Positions 41,755-51,142 of a stretch of DNA of 64,000 nucleotides are shown here, in pieces. Location: contig JARGPC010000008.1 of the NCBI GenBank assembly GCA_029212885.1, positions 56,332 through 120,331 of the forward strand, written 5' to 3'. Source of the stretch: Coxiellaceae bacterium. GTDB taxonomy: Bacteria; Pseudomonadota; Gammaproteobacteria; Coxiellales; Coxiellaceae. The notes under the pieces are model-generated. The model made no database searches, was not told where the DNA came from, and saw nothing but the letters and a program-made list of their open reading frames with translations. Positions within the stretch are counted from its first letter, which is position 1, and each line of letters starts with the position of its first letter. The translations under genes and the position numbers were made by a program.

Positions 41755-42960
41755 TTATGACCAGCTGTGACGTTTGTTGATATTTACTAGCTCCAACAAA
41801 GTCGGTTGCTGAGTATTAGCGTTTATATCTTGTAAATATTTCACCGCATCTTTATTCGCATGACTGGGGTCATATAATGCATTTAGCAGTTCAGCTAAGC
41901 GCATACCGCCACGTTCGATTTGTTGTAGGATTGCTTGGCGATTTTTAGCAAGAAATGCTTGAGGTGAGGTTACAAATACAGCGTTCCAATTGGTGGTGGG
42001 CTTACCTTTGGTTTGATAGGTAAACGGATGATCGGTTACAAATAGACGGCAAGCTAATTTCGTAGTATCCAGCGCCCATTGTTTAACCAGTTGGTTGTGA
42101 GCAGGCGTTTCATCGAGGGCGGGTAAGTCTTTGGCAAGCGTATCTAAGTAATCGATGTAGTTGCTAAGGTTGTCCATCCATAATTCATGACCGTGTGGTT
42201 CATATGAAGAGTCAATAGTTTCAGGTAGCTGATTAAAGGCACCGAGTACGCCATCGAGATAAGCATGTAATTCTTTAACATGCTTAGTTTTAACATCATG
42301 CATCGGGTCTTTATCAAACACGCTTTGGTAGCTGGGTTGTTGGTTATCAGCAAATAAAATAGAGTTGCCACCATGACTGCTGTGATGATTGATAGTGGGA
42401 TCGCTGAGGTGCATTGGTTGATGCATGTCGCCCATGAAGTGAATTAAGAAGCGCATTGCAATGGCTTTGGTGTTTGCCGTGCTGCGTTTGCTAACTAACG
42501 TTTTTAGCGAACTGCGTATCGCATTGACAACATCATCATGATTTACATCACCAGCATATTTATTGAGATACTCCATGGTGACGGTCTTTGCGCAATAACC
42601 ATTGGTATCAGTGGTATCGAGCTCGATGGGTATATCTAAATAATGCATGTCGCTGTAAACGTATTTTTCTGAGCCAGAGCGCCAAAAGTAATGTTTAACA
42701 TCATCCGCCCAAGAAGCATCTGTAGGCATAAGGTTGAGTGATTTCGCTAGGTCGCCAGGGGTGAGGTCGGGTTGGTGTCCGCTGCCTAGCTCGGGAAAAT
42801 TGATTGGGGTGTTGAGTAGTGCGCTGACTTCGGCGCGCGTTTTGGCGCTGATGTTTTGGTATGCGACTTCGGCTGTTAGTGCATGTCCGGTCGCCCACCA
42901 ACTAAAAGCCATAGGACTAAAGCAAAGTCCAACCATAATTGCTATACATTTTTTGATCAT
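41755..42960 (-). CDS. S1/P1-type zinc-dependent nuclease, exported
   Basis: The 401-residue protein has a signal peptide ending MAFS. The mature chain starts WWATGHALTAEVAYQNI, where the N-terminal Trp and the first His are zinc ligands in this family. Further ligands fit DMHYLDIPIE, FLIHFMGDMHQPMHLSD and HGGNSILF. Known members cut single-stranded DNA or RNA and 3'-nucleotides in acidic compartments; phospholipase C relatives share the site. ATG 42960 with GTGGGA upstream was chosen over 43002. It is convergent with the PqqD pair, so a functional link is not implied. Confidence 0.88.
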   Translation of the reverse strand: MIKKCIAIMVGLCFSPMAFSWWATGHALTAEVAYQNISAKTRAEVSALLNTPINFPELGSGHQPDLTPGDLAKSLNLMPTDASWADDVKHYFWRSGSEKYVYSDMHYLDIPIELDTTDTNGYCAKTVTMEYLNKYAGDVNHDDVVNAIRSSLKTLVSKRSTANTKAIAMRFLIHFMGDMHQPMHLSDPTINHHSSHGGNSILFADNQQPSYQSVFDKDPMHDVKTKHVKELHAYLDGVLGAFNQLPETIDSSYEPHGHELWMDNLSNYIDYLDTLAKDLPALDETPAHNQLVKQWALDTTKLACRLFVTDHPFTYQTKGKPTTNWNAVFVTSPQAFLAKNRQAILQQIERGGMRLAELLNALYDPSHANKDAVKYLQDINANTQQPTLLELVNINKRHSWS

Positions 42961-43057
42961 GTCAAATATTCCCACGTGATTATCCCGGGGAAATGCTAGC
43001 ACAAATTATGCCTACTAGAAATACAATTTAGCACTATTTGTTCACTGATTAAAAAAT

Positions 43058-43645
43058 TTACGGCCGTGCTGAAGCTGGGTTGTGTGGTTCATTTTTCAAT
43101 AATGGTGTTGCTGGCTTAGGTGCAGGTGTGGGTACTGTAAACAGACGAAATGAATGGCCGGCTGGTATAAACGGTATACTTAAACGTTCGCAGTGGTAGG
43201 TGAGTAATGCGGCTAATGATTTTTTACAGCTCATTTCAAACTCACTCCCCATCGCTTCATGCAATGCAAGCACAGTCGCACGATCATCATCGCTAGTGGT
43301 GAAAAGTAATGCGGTGGCTATATGTACTGCAGAGGTTGTTACTTCAATGTCACCATAGCTCTGATAAATTTTCAATAGTGCATTGATGGTGGTTCGTGTC
43401 ATTAATCCTTTGCCGCGTAAGCATTCTTGTACGCCGAGATCAGTAATTTTTAATACGATGGGTTTTGTTGATAATAGATTTTGGATGTAAAATTTTACTA
43501 CAAGAAGGCTTTCATCCTTTGTGCTCTTTCTCTCTATTTCTGGACTGAAGAACTGCAAAGGATCAGATTGCTGTAAGGTATATTTACTTGCGAGTGCGAT
43601 GCACAAATATGCGGCGGCCGCACTGGGGGTAATGGTGGTACGCAC
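43058..43645 (-). CDS. Distal part of an interrupted gene of unknown function
   Basis: This 195-residue frame is in the same frame as the 60-residue frame at 43679-43861 and separated from it by one TGA (43679-43681). The residues between the TGA and the nominal GTG 43645 read KSACADELAYAV and look like normal protein. A full product would be about 266 residues. The visible part is helical, then Pro-rich at the end (PTPAPKPATPLL). No family is recognised. It is probably a pseudogene, a readthrough gene or a re-initiated shorter product. Confidence 0.45.
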   Translation of the reverse strand: MRTTITPSAAAAYLCIALASKYTLQQSDPLQFFSPEIERKSTKDESLLVVKFYIQNLLSTKPIVLKITDLGVQECLRGKGLMTRTTINALLKIYQSYGDIEVTTSAVHIATALLFTTSDDDRATVLALHEAMGSEFEMSCKKSLAALLTYHCERLSIPFIPAGHSFRLFTVPTPAPKPATPLLKNEPHNPASARP

Positions 43646-43678
43646 TGCGTAGGCTAGCTCGTCCGCACAAGCTGATTT

Positions 43679-43861
43679 TCAAGTTGTATTTTGGTCATAT
43701 TCTTTAGTTTTGCCTTTATATATAATGAGCCTTGCTTCAGCAAGAGGTAGCTTGGTATCAGTTGCTATATCCAACAATGGCGTGCCAGCTAAGACTGTTT
43801 TAGAGGTGAGCCGGCTGGCTATTATATTAATTTGTGAAAATGGATTGCTATTGCGCGACAT
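43679..43861 (-). CDS. Proximal part of the interrupted gene
   Basis: The 60 residues begin MSRNSNPFSQINIIASRL and end EYDQNTT at an in-frame TGA, after which the frame continues to 43058. ATG 43861 has a weak AAGTGG before it. A TATAAT -10 lies on the minus strand at 43895-43900, so the gene keeps a plausible promoter. LAGTPLLDIATDTKLPLAEA suggests a folded domain but not a named one. Confidence 0.45.
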   Translation of the reverse strand: MSRNSNPFSQINIIASRLTSKTVLAGTPLLDIATDTKLPLAEARLIIYKGKTKEYDQNTT

Positions 43862-43924
43862 ATGTACCACTTAATATATATTTATATAGGCAGCATTATA
43901 CAGGTTAATCAGTGCATTTTAGCC

Positions 43925-43939
43925 TTAACAGACTGTTAA
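43925..43939. promoter_or_regulatory. Palindrome upstream of the interrupted gene
   Basis: TTAACAG and CTGTTAA form a perfect 7-bp inverted repeat around one base, 25 bp upstream of the -10 TATAAT at 43895-43900. It is a likely operator; the single central base rules out a hairpin of that size. Confidence 0.45.
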
Positions 43940-43942
43940 ATA

Positions 43943-44941
43943 TTAGCTAATCAGTGCGGAACTGATTGAGTTAGATGATAACCAATAAGGCAATAATGTT
44001 TGAGCGCGTTCGGCAAATGCTGCAATAGCAATATTGGGGTATTCGGCTTGTGCATTGCGGTGTGGTAATAGCTCTGGAAATGCTGCTCCAATACCATAGA
44101 TTCCAGGAGCGACTTCGCCACTGTCATGATCATAGTCGTATTGGCGAGGTAAGCCTGTGATGGGGGGAGTGCGCTTATCAAATCCAATGGCATAAATCGC
44201 TTTATTGCAGTGCGGGATATGCTCGATCAAATTTTTAGCTGTCATTTGCATTGAGTCGACATGAGGAAAAGTGAGATGACCCAGGTGATAGTCATAGGTA
44301 TAAAAATTACGATAAAAATGCGCAATGCGATGGGACTGCAGAGGCTGTAAATTTTCCAATACGCTGCGAGCAGATTGTCCGCCACCAAATACCGCTACTC
44401 GATCATTGGGAAGAATTGTGTCGGCTAAATCTTCGGGGCTAAAAGCCGTAGCAATTGAAATAGTTTCAAGTTGATCGAAGTCTAATGTGCGTGGGTAGGT
44501 ACCGGTTGCCAGTATTACTTTATGACTGTGTAATGGCTGTCCGGTTGAAACTTCAGCACGCCAACCATTGTCGGTAGGGTGTAATGATTGCACTACGCCG
44601 GCTACTGATAGCACCTGTTGACGTAACTGCGTGGTAATCCAGAGCAGTGGTTCGGCGGCAACCAAAAGAGGGCAGTTTTTTTCTGATTGCATGTGTTCGA
44701 TAAAAAAAGGTTTGGATTGTTTGCCGTAATTAAATGCGTTGCAAAATTTATAAAAGAATTCAAATGATTCTATGGGGGTATTGCTGTCGACTTTGCGCCA
44801 CAATTGACCGAAGTCGCCGCATTTAAAATGCGGGTCGATCCATGCGATTTTATCAGCAGCCACATCAAGCTCGAGTAATTGACCAATACTGGCAATGCCT
44901 GCCGGCCCTGCGCCGATGACTATCCATTCAAAATTATCCAT
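43943..44941 (-). CDS. FAD-dependent oxidoreductase (flavin monooxygenase-like)
   Basis: The 332-residue protein has an N-terminal FAD-binding GxGxxG segment (IVIGAGPAGIASIGQLLEL) and a second nucleotide-binding motif VAVFGGGQSARSVLENL for NAD(P)H. ILATGTYPRTLDF is the ATG motif seen in this superfamily, and GEVAPGIYGIGAAFPEL matches the C-terminal FAD contact. The substrate is unknown. It begins 9 bp after the 850-residue gene and may share its transcript. It is shorter than typical flavin monooxygenases (about 450 residues). Confidence 0.8.
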   Translation of the reverse strand: MDNFEWIVIGAGPAGIASIGQLLELDVAADKIAWIDPHFKCGDFGQLWRKVDSNTPIESFEFFYKFCNAFNYGKQSKPFFIEHMQSEKNCPLLVAAEPLLWITTQLRQQVLSVAGVVQSLHPTDNGWRAEVSTGQPLHSHKVILATGTYPRTLDFDQLETISIATAFSPEDLADTILPNDRVAVFGGGQSARSVLENLQPLQSHRIAHFYRNFYTYDYHLGHLTFPHVDSMQMTAKNLIEHIPHCNKAIYAIGFDKRTPPITGLPRQYDYDHDSGEVAPGIYGIGAAFPELLPHRNAQAEYPNIAIAAFAERAQTLLPYWLSSNSISSALIS

Positions 44942-44950
44942 GGTAATAGT

Positions 44951-47503
44951 CTAAGTGAAACGGCTTCCGAATGAAACGGTTAATTGTGTATCCTCGCCAG
45001 GAGTGGTGGTGGCGCAATAGGTTTGTAGTTGTTTATACAATGCGCGTTGAGCTGTTGGGGAAATAGTTTCAAAAGCCATCAACAAGTCTTGTATGTCTGC
45101 ATTAAGTGAACCAGGTAAGCTTGCGTGCATCAAAGAATCATGCTCAATATGTGTTTGATAAACAGCCAGTAGTAACTCCAGCATATTATTGGCGGTTAAC
45201 TCTAGAGGCGTCTCGACTAATCGGCTATTGACAGAAATGACCTTGATGATGTTTATGCTTCGGCTAATAATCAATTGCGCCAGTGTGTTATCAGTCGATG
45301 TACCATTGTTTATATGGTTATATAAAATCACCAGTTGTTTGAGTGAGCGATTAGCATTCATGGCAATAAAGCTTTCTATTGCGTTTTCATTGGCTGCAGA
45401 CAGCGTGATAGCAAGTTGCTCAAACTGAAAGTCAGTAAGCGTGTGGCAGCCAACACTGACGGCTAATAGTGCATCACTGTTGGCGTGAGGAAGTAGGTTA
45501 AGTGTTGCATTAAATTGTTCTGCTGAAAGCTGTGATAAGGTTGCTGCTTTTGTTAGTACCGCGCTGGCATGGTGTGGATGAATGTCAACAATGCGCTCTA
45601 GCATTAATGCAAATGATTGGCTTGTGAATTGTTGTATGCCGTTTAATAGATGGTTGAACTGATCTAGATTTAGGTAAGAAATGTGATCAGCTATCGTGTT
45701 TATTTCGGTTTTAGATAATGTGGTTGCTTGCTCTGTTAGTAACGTAACAATGTCTGAGGGTAAGTGTTGTATTTGTTGACAGAGTGTTGCTAGCAATAGA
45801 TTGGGTCTTGCGCGATCGAGCATTTGCATGCAAATATCATGTAAGGTGCTTGCTTCAAGTTGCTCTGCTTTTTTAATAATGGATTGTTGTGCGAATGATT
45901 TAACGTCACGGAAATGACAGGCTAGTTTATTGATTATTTCCTTTTCATGGATATTTTCTAGGTCACAGGCAAGTGCGTTCAGTGAAGCGATGGATAACTG
46001 TTCATATAAATCATCTGTTGTGAGTATTTTGTCGACTGTGCTATTTGAAAGACGTTGTGCTTGCTGGGCGAGTAGATTTAACTCAGTGCTGCGAAGCGTT
46101 CTGCTATTTAATGCATGCCTAGCAAACCTGTTTAAAGGTTCGTTTTCGAGCTCATCTAAACGTAAAGCAACACTACACATCTGTGCACAGCTTAGCTCTG
46201 AGCAAATATCGATAAGTTGATTGAGCTCTTTTGCTGGCAGTGCGTCAATATGTGTATACGCTACTATGCGTAACGCTGATATTGGGGGGTGTAATGATAA
46301 AGGGAGAAGGCTAATAACTTCGTCGGCATTATATGCTTCAGCGGCTTTTTTTATCGCTAGATTAATATCGCGGGTTGAAATGGTGCAGCCTAATTGTTGC
46401 TGGTAAATCCGAATATTTTGCCTTCGTCTTGCGATCTCATGTTCACTCTTGAGTGTATGCAGAGGCCTTGTGCCCATATCGTATACGCGAGTAGGGGGGC
46501 CGAATATAGGTGAATTATCACTAGCGACAAAAACATCGCTGTCAAAATCAGGCCGAGAGCGGCTATATCTTGGGTCATATTGACTGATGCTTGTAGTGGG
46601 GGTGTCGCCAGAGGTGGGGTTAATTATATTCGATGTGAGTACGTAGTTATAAAAAGGTGTGGTTAGTTTGCAGCTATCTTCATTCAGTTGTTGTAGCAGT
46701 AATCGCTGACCATACCCCATAGCGTGGTCGAAACAAACAATGGTAAAGATTTGCATGGTGCTATCATTTACTTGTATCGTGAGTATTTGGTTGTTTATTA
46801 GTGCTCTGCCGTCTGCCAATACAACGCCGCTAACGGTGATTTCAGGTACGGTTGAATCTTTGGGTGACTGTCTAAATAAGCTGTCCGCGTCTTGATAATC
46901 TAAATCAATTGTAGAAGGTTCAGCTTTGATAATCGTATGGACTTCGGCAGATTCACCGCAGGTAACGTATAAAGCGATATTGCATAGTTGGTCGTTAATC
47001 CAAACAGCAAAGCTGCTTAATAAAGCGTGCACGTTTTGTTGTTGTTTTTGTGCGCTGAATTTCATGAAATCTAATAAGCGAGTAAATTGTTCTTCATTCA
47101 GTGGTGCTTGTGTGTAAAAAGTGAATTCAGCTGTGCCAATGCGTGTAACGAAATAAGGTTCTGGCTCGTGCTGTGAATTTGCCGTCTCAAGTAACTCTAC
47201 CGCATATTGTATCAGGCGCGTAAAGTCAGCTTCACTGCAAAATGATTTCTCAGTTGTTTTGCTTTCATCGTATGATGGGCATGCCAGTAGGTTTTTTGAT
47301 TTGGTGGGGGGGCTGATTAGCTGGTGGTCGCTCGTGTTACTTTTTTTGTTGCTTTCGCCGTGTGAATCATCGGGGTCGACACTCAGTACAACCAAGTCGC
47401 GTAAGTGAATAACCGGGGAGGTTTGATGCTTGTGAATATAGTGCAGTTGATGCGCCGATATGGGCTGCGGATCGCTGCTAAATATACGGTTATATCTACT
47501 CAT
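44951..47503 (-). CDS. Large helical-repeat protein, paralogue of the upstream gene
   Basis: The 850-residue protein has an N-terminal part (about residues 1-390) related to the protein at 47568-49403, sharing HGESNKK, the segment LLSSFAVWINDQLCNIALYV, HTIIKAEPSTIDLDY and VYDMGTRPL. The C-terminal 450 residues are amphipathic helices of about 25-30 residues with repeated L-x-x-L-x-x-Q/E patterns, probably a solenoid. No signal peptide or catalytic motif is recognised. A TATAAT -10 lies on the minus strand at 47539-47544. Large size, helical repeats and local duplication fit a secreted effector family. Confidence 0.6.
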   Translation of the reverse strand: MSRYNRIFSSDPQPISAHQLHYIHKHQTSPVIHLRDLVVLSVDPDDSHGESNKKSNTSDHQLISPPTKSKNLLACPSYDESKTTEKSFCSEADFTRLIQYAVELLETANSQHEPEPYFVTRIGTAEFTFYTQAPLNEEQFTRLLDFMKFSAQKQQQNVHALLSSFAVWINDQLCNIALYVTCGESAEVHTIIKAEPSTIDLDYQDADSLFRQSPKDSTVPEITVSGVVLADGRALINNQILTIQVNDSTMQIFTIVCFDHAMGYGQRLLLQQLNEDSCKLTTPFYNYVLTSNIINPTSGDTPTTSISQYDPRYSRSRPDFDSDVFVASDNSPIFGPPTRVYDMGTRPLHTLKSEHEIARRRQNIRIYQQQLGCTISTRDINLAIKKAAEAYNADEVISLLPLSLHPPISALRIVAYTHIDALPAKELNQLIDICSELSCAQMCSVALRLDELENEPLNRFARHALNSRTLRSTELNLLAQQAQRLSNSTVDKILTTDDLYEQLSIASLNALACDLENIHEKEIINKLACHFRDVKSFAQQSIIKKAEQLEASTLHDICMQMLDRARPNLLLATLCQQIQHLPSDIVTLLTEQATTLSKTEINTIADHISYLNLDQFNHLLNGIQQFTSQSFALMLERIVDIHPHHASAVLTKAATLSQLSAEQFNATLNLLPHANSDALLAVSVGCHTLTDFQFEQLAITLSAANENAIESFIAMNANRSLKQLVILYNHINNGTSTDNTLAQLIISRSINIIKVISVNSRLVETPLELTANNMLELLLAVYQTHIEHDSLMHASLPGSLNADIQDLLMAFETISPTAQRALYKQLQTYCATTTPGEDTQLTVSFGSRFT

Positions 47504-47567
47504 AGCTGAAATACATTATTCAATTCATATAAGCCTAAATTATACGTTGTCAGATGAATGTTGTACC

Positions 47568-49403
47568 TTAAGGCTGGGTTAAATGAGGCTTTGAGGAGGT
47601 ATGTTTACGATGTTTTAATGCGTTATCGATTAACAATTTACTTTCTGAATTAAATGCATTGCTATGGGTTAATAGCTGCGATAATGAATAATCGCTTAAC
47701 CGAGTGACTTGTTGGCATAATACATTGATTTCCCATGCGCTTAGGGAGTCATGTTGGTTGCAAATGGTAGCTAAGCTTTCGGTATTGAGTAACCAAGCTA
47801 AGCTGATTAATTCATGTTGTGTGCTTGGTGTGATAGCGGTGAAAAATCGTCGAGTAATAGTGTTTAGTATTTCGCTGCCTAAGTCTGCAAAGAATTTCAC
47901 GCACGCATTAATGGATGTGGCATCTAAATAACTTATTAAGGCAGGTTTAAAAAATGGTAAATCGACATCGCCATACAGGCGATCTGCTTGTTGACATAAT
48001 GCATTGATCGAATCTGCATTGTAGGTAATCAGCTTGTCATCTAATAATTCATAAAGAGATACCAGTGCCACTTCATCGAGTTGATCTGCACGTTGCGTTA
48101 TTTGTAAGACCTGCGCATCAGCGAGTGTTTCAGCATGCCTCGCTAGGTAGCTAAGTTCAAGGCTAGGTAGTTTATTTATATCATAGAGCGCTAAACGTTT
48201 TATCAGTAAAGGATTCGGCGCTTCTAATAATTGCAATAAATTAATGGCGTCATCGAGTCGTCCTGCCTTTAATCTGTGATCAATTTCGATAGTGATATCC
48301 AAGTCGCTTAAGGTAACGCCGAGTTTTCTTTGGTAATATTTTTTAATCGTGAAACGCCGGTGGGTTTCGAAGTCACTGATGAGTTCATTGCAGGCTTGAG
48401 TGCCAAAATCATAAATACCATAAGCACCACCAAAATCGGTTTCTGTTACTTTGTGCAAACACATCTCATCACGGTAATGGCGGTGCTGTTTGCTGTGCAA
48501 GCTGTCAATATGAATCAGTGGGTGAGTGATGCAGAGATCTTGACAGATATCGGTGGTGTTAGCGGTAACGATACTTGAACTATAACGTGGCGTTGGTGAT
48601 GATTCATCACGTAGAGCATATTCTAAATGCTTGAGTGCAAGGCCATCGGGTTGATCGTAGCAAATTTCAACAAACACTTGTAACTGCGTGTCGGCTACGG
48701 TGACATTAAAGCAGGGGTGGCTGGTTATAGCGTGATAGGTCTCAGTGCTTTCAGTGAGTTGTCCATGTGAGGTCGTCGGTCGAAAATCATCCGGTTTTCC
48801 GGGTACCATTTGGAATAATGTTAAGTCTGAGGATTCATAATTAAAATCAATGTTCGATGGTTGATTTTTTACTACGGTATGTATTTTTGCATCACTGCCA
48901 CCGGTGATATACAAAGCGATGTTATACAGTTCTTTATTGATTTCGACGGCAACGGTGCTTAATAGAATATGCACATTGTCGGGTAAGCTGGCGGCTCGCT
49001 CTTCAAGCCAAGTATTCAATTCAGAGAATTGTATTTGACTGAATGGCCTGCTGGTAAATAGGCTGTACTCTGGCATGCTAAGTCGAGTGATGTGGTGACG
49101 CGAGCGTGGTTTTGATGTGTGATGATCTGTTGCGTATTGCATTAGTGAGGCGATATGTTTTTGCAAGCGTTTGCACTCATCATCGCCTAGTCTGTCGGCA
49201 AGTATTTTTTTATTGCTTTCTCCGTGCTCGTCTTTTTTATCATCAGCAAGCCAGACCAGCTCATTAATTGTTATGCGTGGTTCGGCAAGTGCGCGCTGTA
49301 AATAGCGAAAAGCGCGTTTTTTGCTGGCCGCAACTACAGCACCTGCGCCAAATAGTGGCGCTTGATAGGGAATAATAGCTGTACTGCTTGCGGCGGTTCG
49401 CAT
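47568..49403 (-). CDS. Helical-repeat protein, paralogue of the 850-residue protein
   Basis: The 611-residue protein shares with its neighbour HGESNKK, ILLSTVAVEINKELYNIALY, HTVVKNQPSNIDFNY and IYDFGTQACNEL at matching positions. The shared part is followed by a shorter helical C-terminus. The two genes lie in the same direction 64 bp apart, so they arose by tandem duplication with later divergence. AGAG precedes the ATG. It is divergent from tpiA, with 105 bp between them. No function is assigned. Confidence 0.6.
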   Translation of the reverse strand: MRTAASSTAIIPYQAPLFGAGAVVAASKKRAFRYLQRALAEPRITINELVWLADDKKDEHGESNKKILADRLGDDECKRLQKHIASLMQYATDHHTSKPRSRHHITRLSMPEYSLFTSRPFSQIQFSELNTWLEERAASLPDNVHILLSTVAVEINKELYNIALYITGGSDAKIHTVVKNQPSNIDFNYESSDLTLFQMVPGKPDDFRPTTSHGQLTESTETYHAITSHPCFNVTVADTQLQVFVEICYDQPDGLALKHLEYALRDESSPTPRYSSSIVTANTTDICQDLCITHPLIHIDSLHSKQHRHYRDEMCLHKVTETDFGGAYGIYDFGTQACNELISDFETHRRFTIKKYYQRKLGVTLSDLDITIEIDHRLKAGRLDDAINLLQLLEAPNPLLIKRLALYDINKLPSLELSYLARHAETLADAQVLQITQRADQLDEVALVSLYELLDDKLITYNADSINALCQQADRLYGDVDLPFFKPALISYLDATSINACVKFFADLGSEILNTITRRFFTAITPSTQHELISLAWLLNTESLATICNQHDSLSAWEINVLCQQVTRLSDYSLSQLLTHSNAFNSESKLLIDNALKHRKHTSSKPHLTQP

Positions 49404-49452
49404 CGCTTACTCTCACTCGGTTGTCTCGCGTGCCAGTATATCAAAGTCGTGA

Positions 49453-49481
49453 TTGTGAATCATATTAATTCTCGTTATACT
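49453..49481 (+). promoter_or_regulatory. Promoter of tpiA-secG
   Basis: TTGTGA (49453-49458) and TATACT (49476-49481) are separated by 17 bp, 27 bp before the tpiA ATG. This is a good sigma-70 match. Confidence 0.7.
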
Positions 49482-49508
49482 CTGCCGCATCGAAAGCAGG
49501 GGTGAAGC

Positions 49509-50273
49509 ATGGCGAATACACGAAAAATGTTAATCGCAGGCAATTGGAAAATGAACGGTTCAGCGCAATTTACGACCGGACTGTTATCTGATTTATTGGC
49601 GGATTGTCCGGCAATTGAGCAGGCGCAATGGTTGGTCTGTCCGCCATTTCCATATTTGTCGCAAGCACAGCAACAACTGAAAGGTAGCCATATCTTATTG
49701 GGCGCGCAAAATGTGTGCCAATTTGAGTCAGGTGCGTATACCGGTGAGGTATCGGCCGACATGTTGCGTGAAATGGGCTGTGAGTTTGCGATTGTTGGTC
49801 ATTCAGAGCGGCGTCATGTCTATGGTGAAAGCAATGAAATGGTGGCGGATCGTTTTGCAAGGGCATTGCAGTCTGGGTTGTCGGCAATTCTATGTGTGGG
49901 TGAAACCTTGGAGCAGCGTAAAGCAGATGAAACGGATGCGGTGGTGTATGCACAACTAGCAGCTGGCTTAAGTAAAGTAGATGCAGCTCAAATGATGAAT
50001 GCGGTGATTGCTTATGAACCTGTGTGGGCAATTGGTACAGGTGAAACAGCAACGCCTCAACAGGCGCAAGACATGCACCAAAAGATTCGTCAACAACTGA
50101 TGAAATATGATGCCAATGTAGCGAATTCTGTTAGAATTCTGTATGGTGGCAGTGTGAAACCCGACAATGCAGCTGAACTGTTCGCGATGGACGACATAGA
50201 TGGCGCATTAATTGGTGGGGCGTCATTAAAAGCAGAACAATTTAGTGCAATAGGTCAAATATGCAACAGTTAA
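49509..50273 (+). CDS. tpiA: Triose-phosphate isomerase
   Basis: TpiA interconverts dihydroxyacetone phosphate and glyceraldehyde 3-phosphate in glycolysis. The 254-residue TIM barrel has [11 protein letters not shown] with the catalytic-site Lys, the His in [15 protein letters not shown], the catalytic Glu in [12 protein letters not shown] with its flexible loop, and the phosphate-binding [11 protein letters not shown] and [18 protein letters not shown] precedes ATG 49509. It overlaps secG by 13 bp; the order tpiA-secG-tRNA-Leu-nuo is common in gammaproteobacteria. Confidence 0.97.
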   Translation: MANTRKMLIAGNWKMNGSAQFTTGLLSDLLADCPAIEQAQWLVCPPFPYLSQAQQQLKGSHILLGAQNVCQFESGAYTGEVSADMLREMGCEFAIVGHSERRHVYGESNEMVADRFARALQSGLSAILCVGETLEQRKADETDAVVYAQLAAGLSKVDAAQMMNAVIAYEPVWAIGTGETATPQQAQDMHQKIRQQLMKYDANVANSVRILYGGSVKPDNAAELFAMDDIDGALIGGASLKAEQFSAIGQICNS

Positions 50274-50644
50274 TATTAGTTATACATGTTTTAGTGGCGA
50301 TAGCGATCGTCGCATTGGTTTTGATTCAGCACGGTAAGGGTGCTGATGTTGGCGCGGCATTCGGTGCCGGTGCGTCAAATACCATGTTTGGTAGTCAAGG
50401 TTCGACTTCCTTCTTAATGAAAGTAACGGGGTTACTCGCCGCTGTGTTTTTTGCGACCAGCTTAACCTTGGGTTACATGAACTCTCACGTAGTAAAGAAT
50501 AACAAAGGATTGTTAGACTTGCCTGATAGCACAAATCCTGTGCAGTCAATGCCGATTAATAAACCGGTAATACCGAGCAGTACACAACCTGCTGGTGGCA
50601 ATGCAGATAGCTTTACGCCTAGTCTCCCAACTTCACAGAAGTAG
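50261..50644 (+). CDS. secG: Protein-export membrane protein SecG
   Basis: SecG is the small subunit of the SecYEG channel. The 127-residue protein has two transmembrane helices (about residues 3-22 and 52-72) and the conserved loop [19 protein letters not shown] with TMFGSQGS. A Pro/Ser/Asn-rich tail follows. The start lies inside tpiA. Confidence 0.94.
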   Translation: MQQLILVIHVLVAIAIVALVLIQHGKGADVGAAFGAGASNTMFGSQGSTSFLMKVTGLLAAVFFATSLTLGYMNSHVVKNNKGLLDLPDSTNPVQSMPINKPVIPSSTQPAGGNADSFTPSLPTSQK

Positions 50645-50670
50645 AAGATTACGCAGTAAATAATGACCAC

Positions 50671-50752
50671 GCCGAAGTGGTGGAATTGGTAGACACGCTG
50701 TCTTGAGGGGGCAGTGGCGAAAGCCGTGCCGGTTCGAGTCCGGCCTTCGGCA
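50671..50752 (+). tRNA. tRNA-Leu (anticodon GAG)
   Basis: Acceptor GCCGAAG pairs with CTTCGGC. The anticodon stem CTGTC/GGCAG encloses loop TTGAGGG with anticodon GAG (codons CUC/CUU). A long variable arm and the T arm CCGGTTCGAGTCCGG are present. CCA is not encoded. Position between secG and nuoA is conserved in many gammaproteobacteria. Confidence 0.96.
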
Positions 50753-50785
50753 TATTCATTACAATACAAATAAAGGGAAATACAT

Positions 50786-51142
50786 ATGCTAAGCACCTAC
50801 TTTCCTGTGTTAGTGTTTATTGCTATTGGCCTATTTATAGGTATGGCGCCGGTGATGCTCGGTAAGATGCTTGCACCAAAAAAACCTTATAAAGAAAAAC
50901 TGTCTGCATACGAGTGTGGCTTTGAGGCATTTGATGATGCGCGTGCACCTTTTGACATTCGCTATTATTTGGTTGCAATATTGTTTATTATCTTTGACTT
51001 AGAGACCGCTTTCTTGTTTCCTTGGGGGGTGGTTATACGCAATATCGGTTTGCAAGGATTTTGGGCAATGATGATTTTTCTAGGCATTCTCGTGGTCGGG
51101 TTTATTTATGAGTGGAAACGCGGAGCGTTGGAATGGGAATAA
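50786..51142 (+). CDS. nuoA: NADH-quinone oxidoreductase subunit A
   Basis: NuoA is a 118-residue membrane subunit with three helices and the conserved matrix-side motif [19 protein letters not shown] followed by [14 protein letters not shown]. It sits at the quinone-site junction of complex I. It is the first gene of the operon, with the ATG after an AAAGGGAAA ribosome site, and it overlaps nuoB. Confidence 0.96.
   Translation: MLSTYFPVLVFIAIGLFIGMAPVMLGKMLAPKKPYKEKLSAYECGFEAFDDARAPFDIRYYLVAILFIIFDLETAFLFPWGVVIRNIGLQGFWAMMIFLGILVVGFIYEWKRGALEWE

Noticed and set aside
41755-42960. S1/P1 nuclease as part of the PqqD system
   Set aside because: It is on the opposite strand with its own terminator and shows no link beyond adjacency.
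17333-43861. TGA reassigned to a sense codon in this organism
   Set aside because: Core genes such as pyrH and nuoG end in TGA directly followed by or overlapping the next gene, so TGA works as a stop.
49570-50052. Long minus-strand frame inside tpiA
   Set aside because: Shadow of a strongly conserved gene, with a low-complexity His/Pro-rich translation and no ribosome site.
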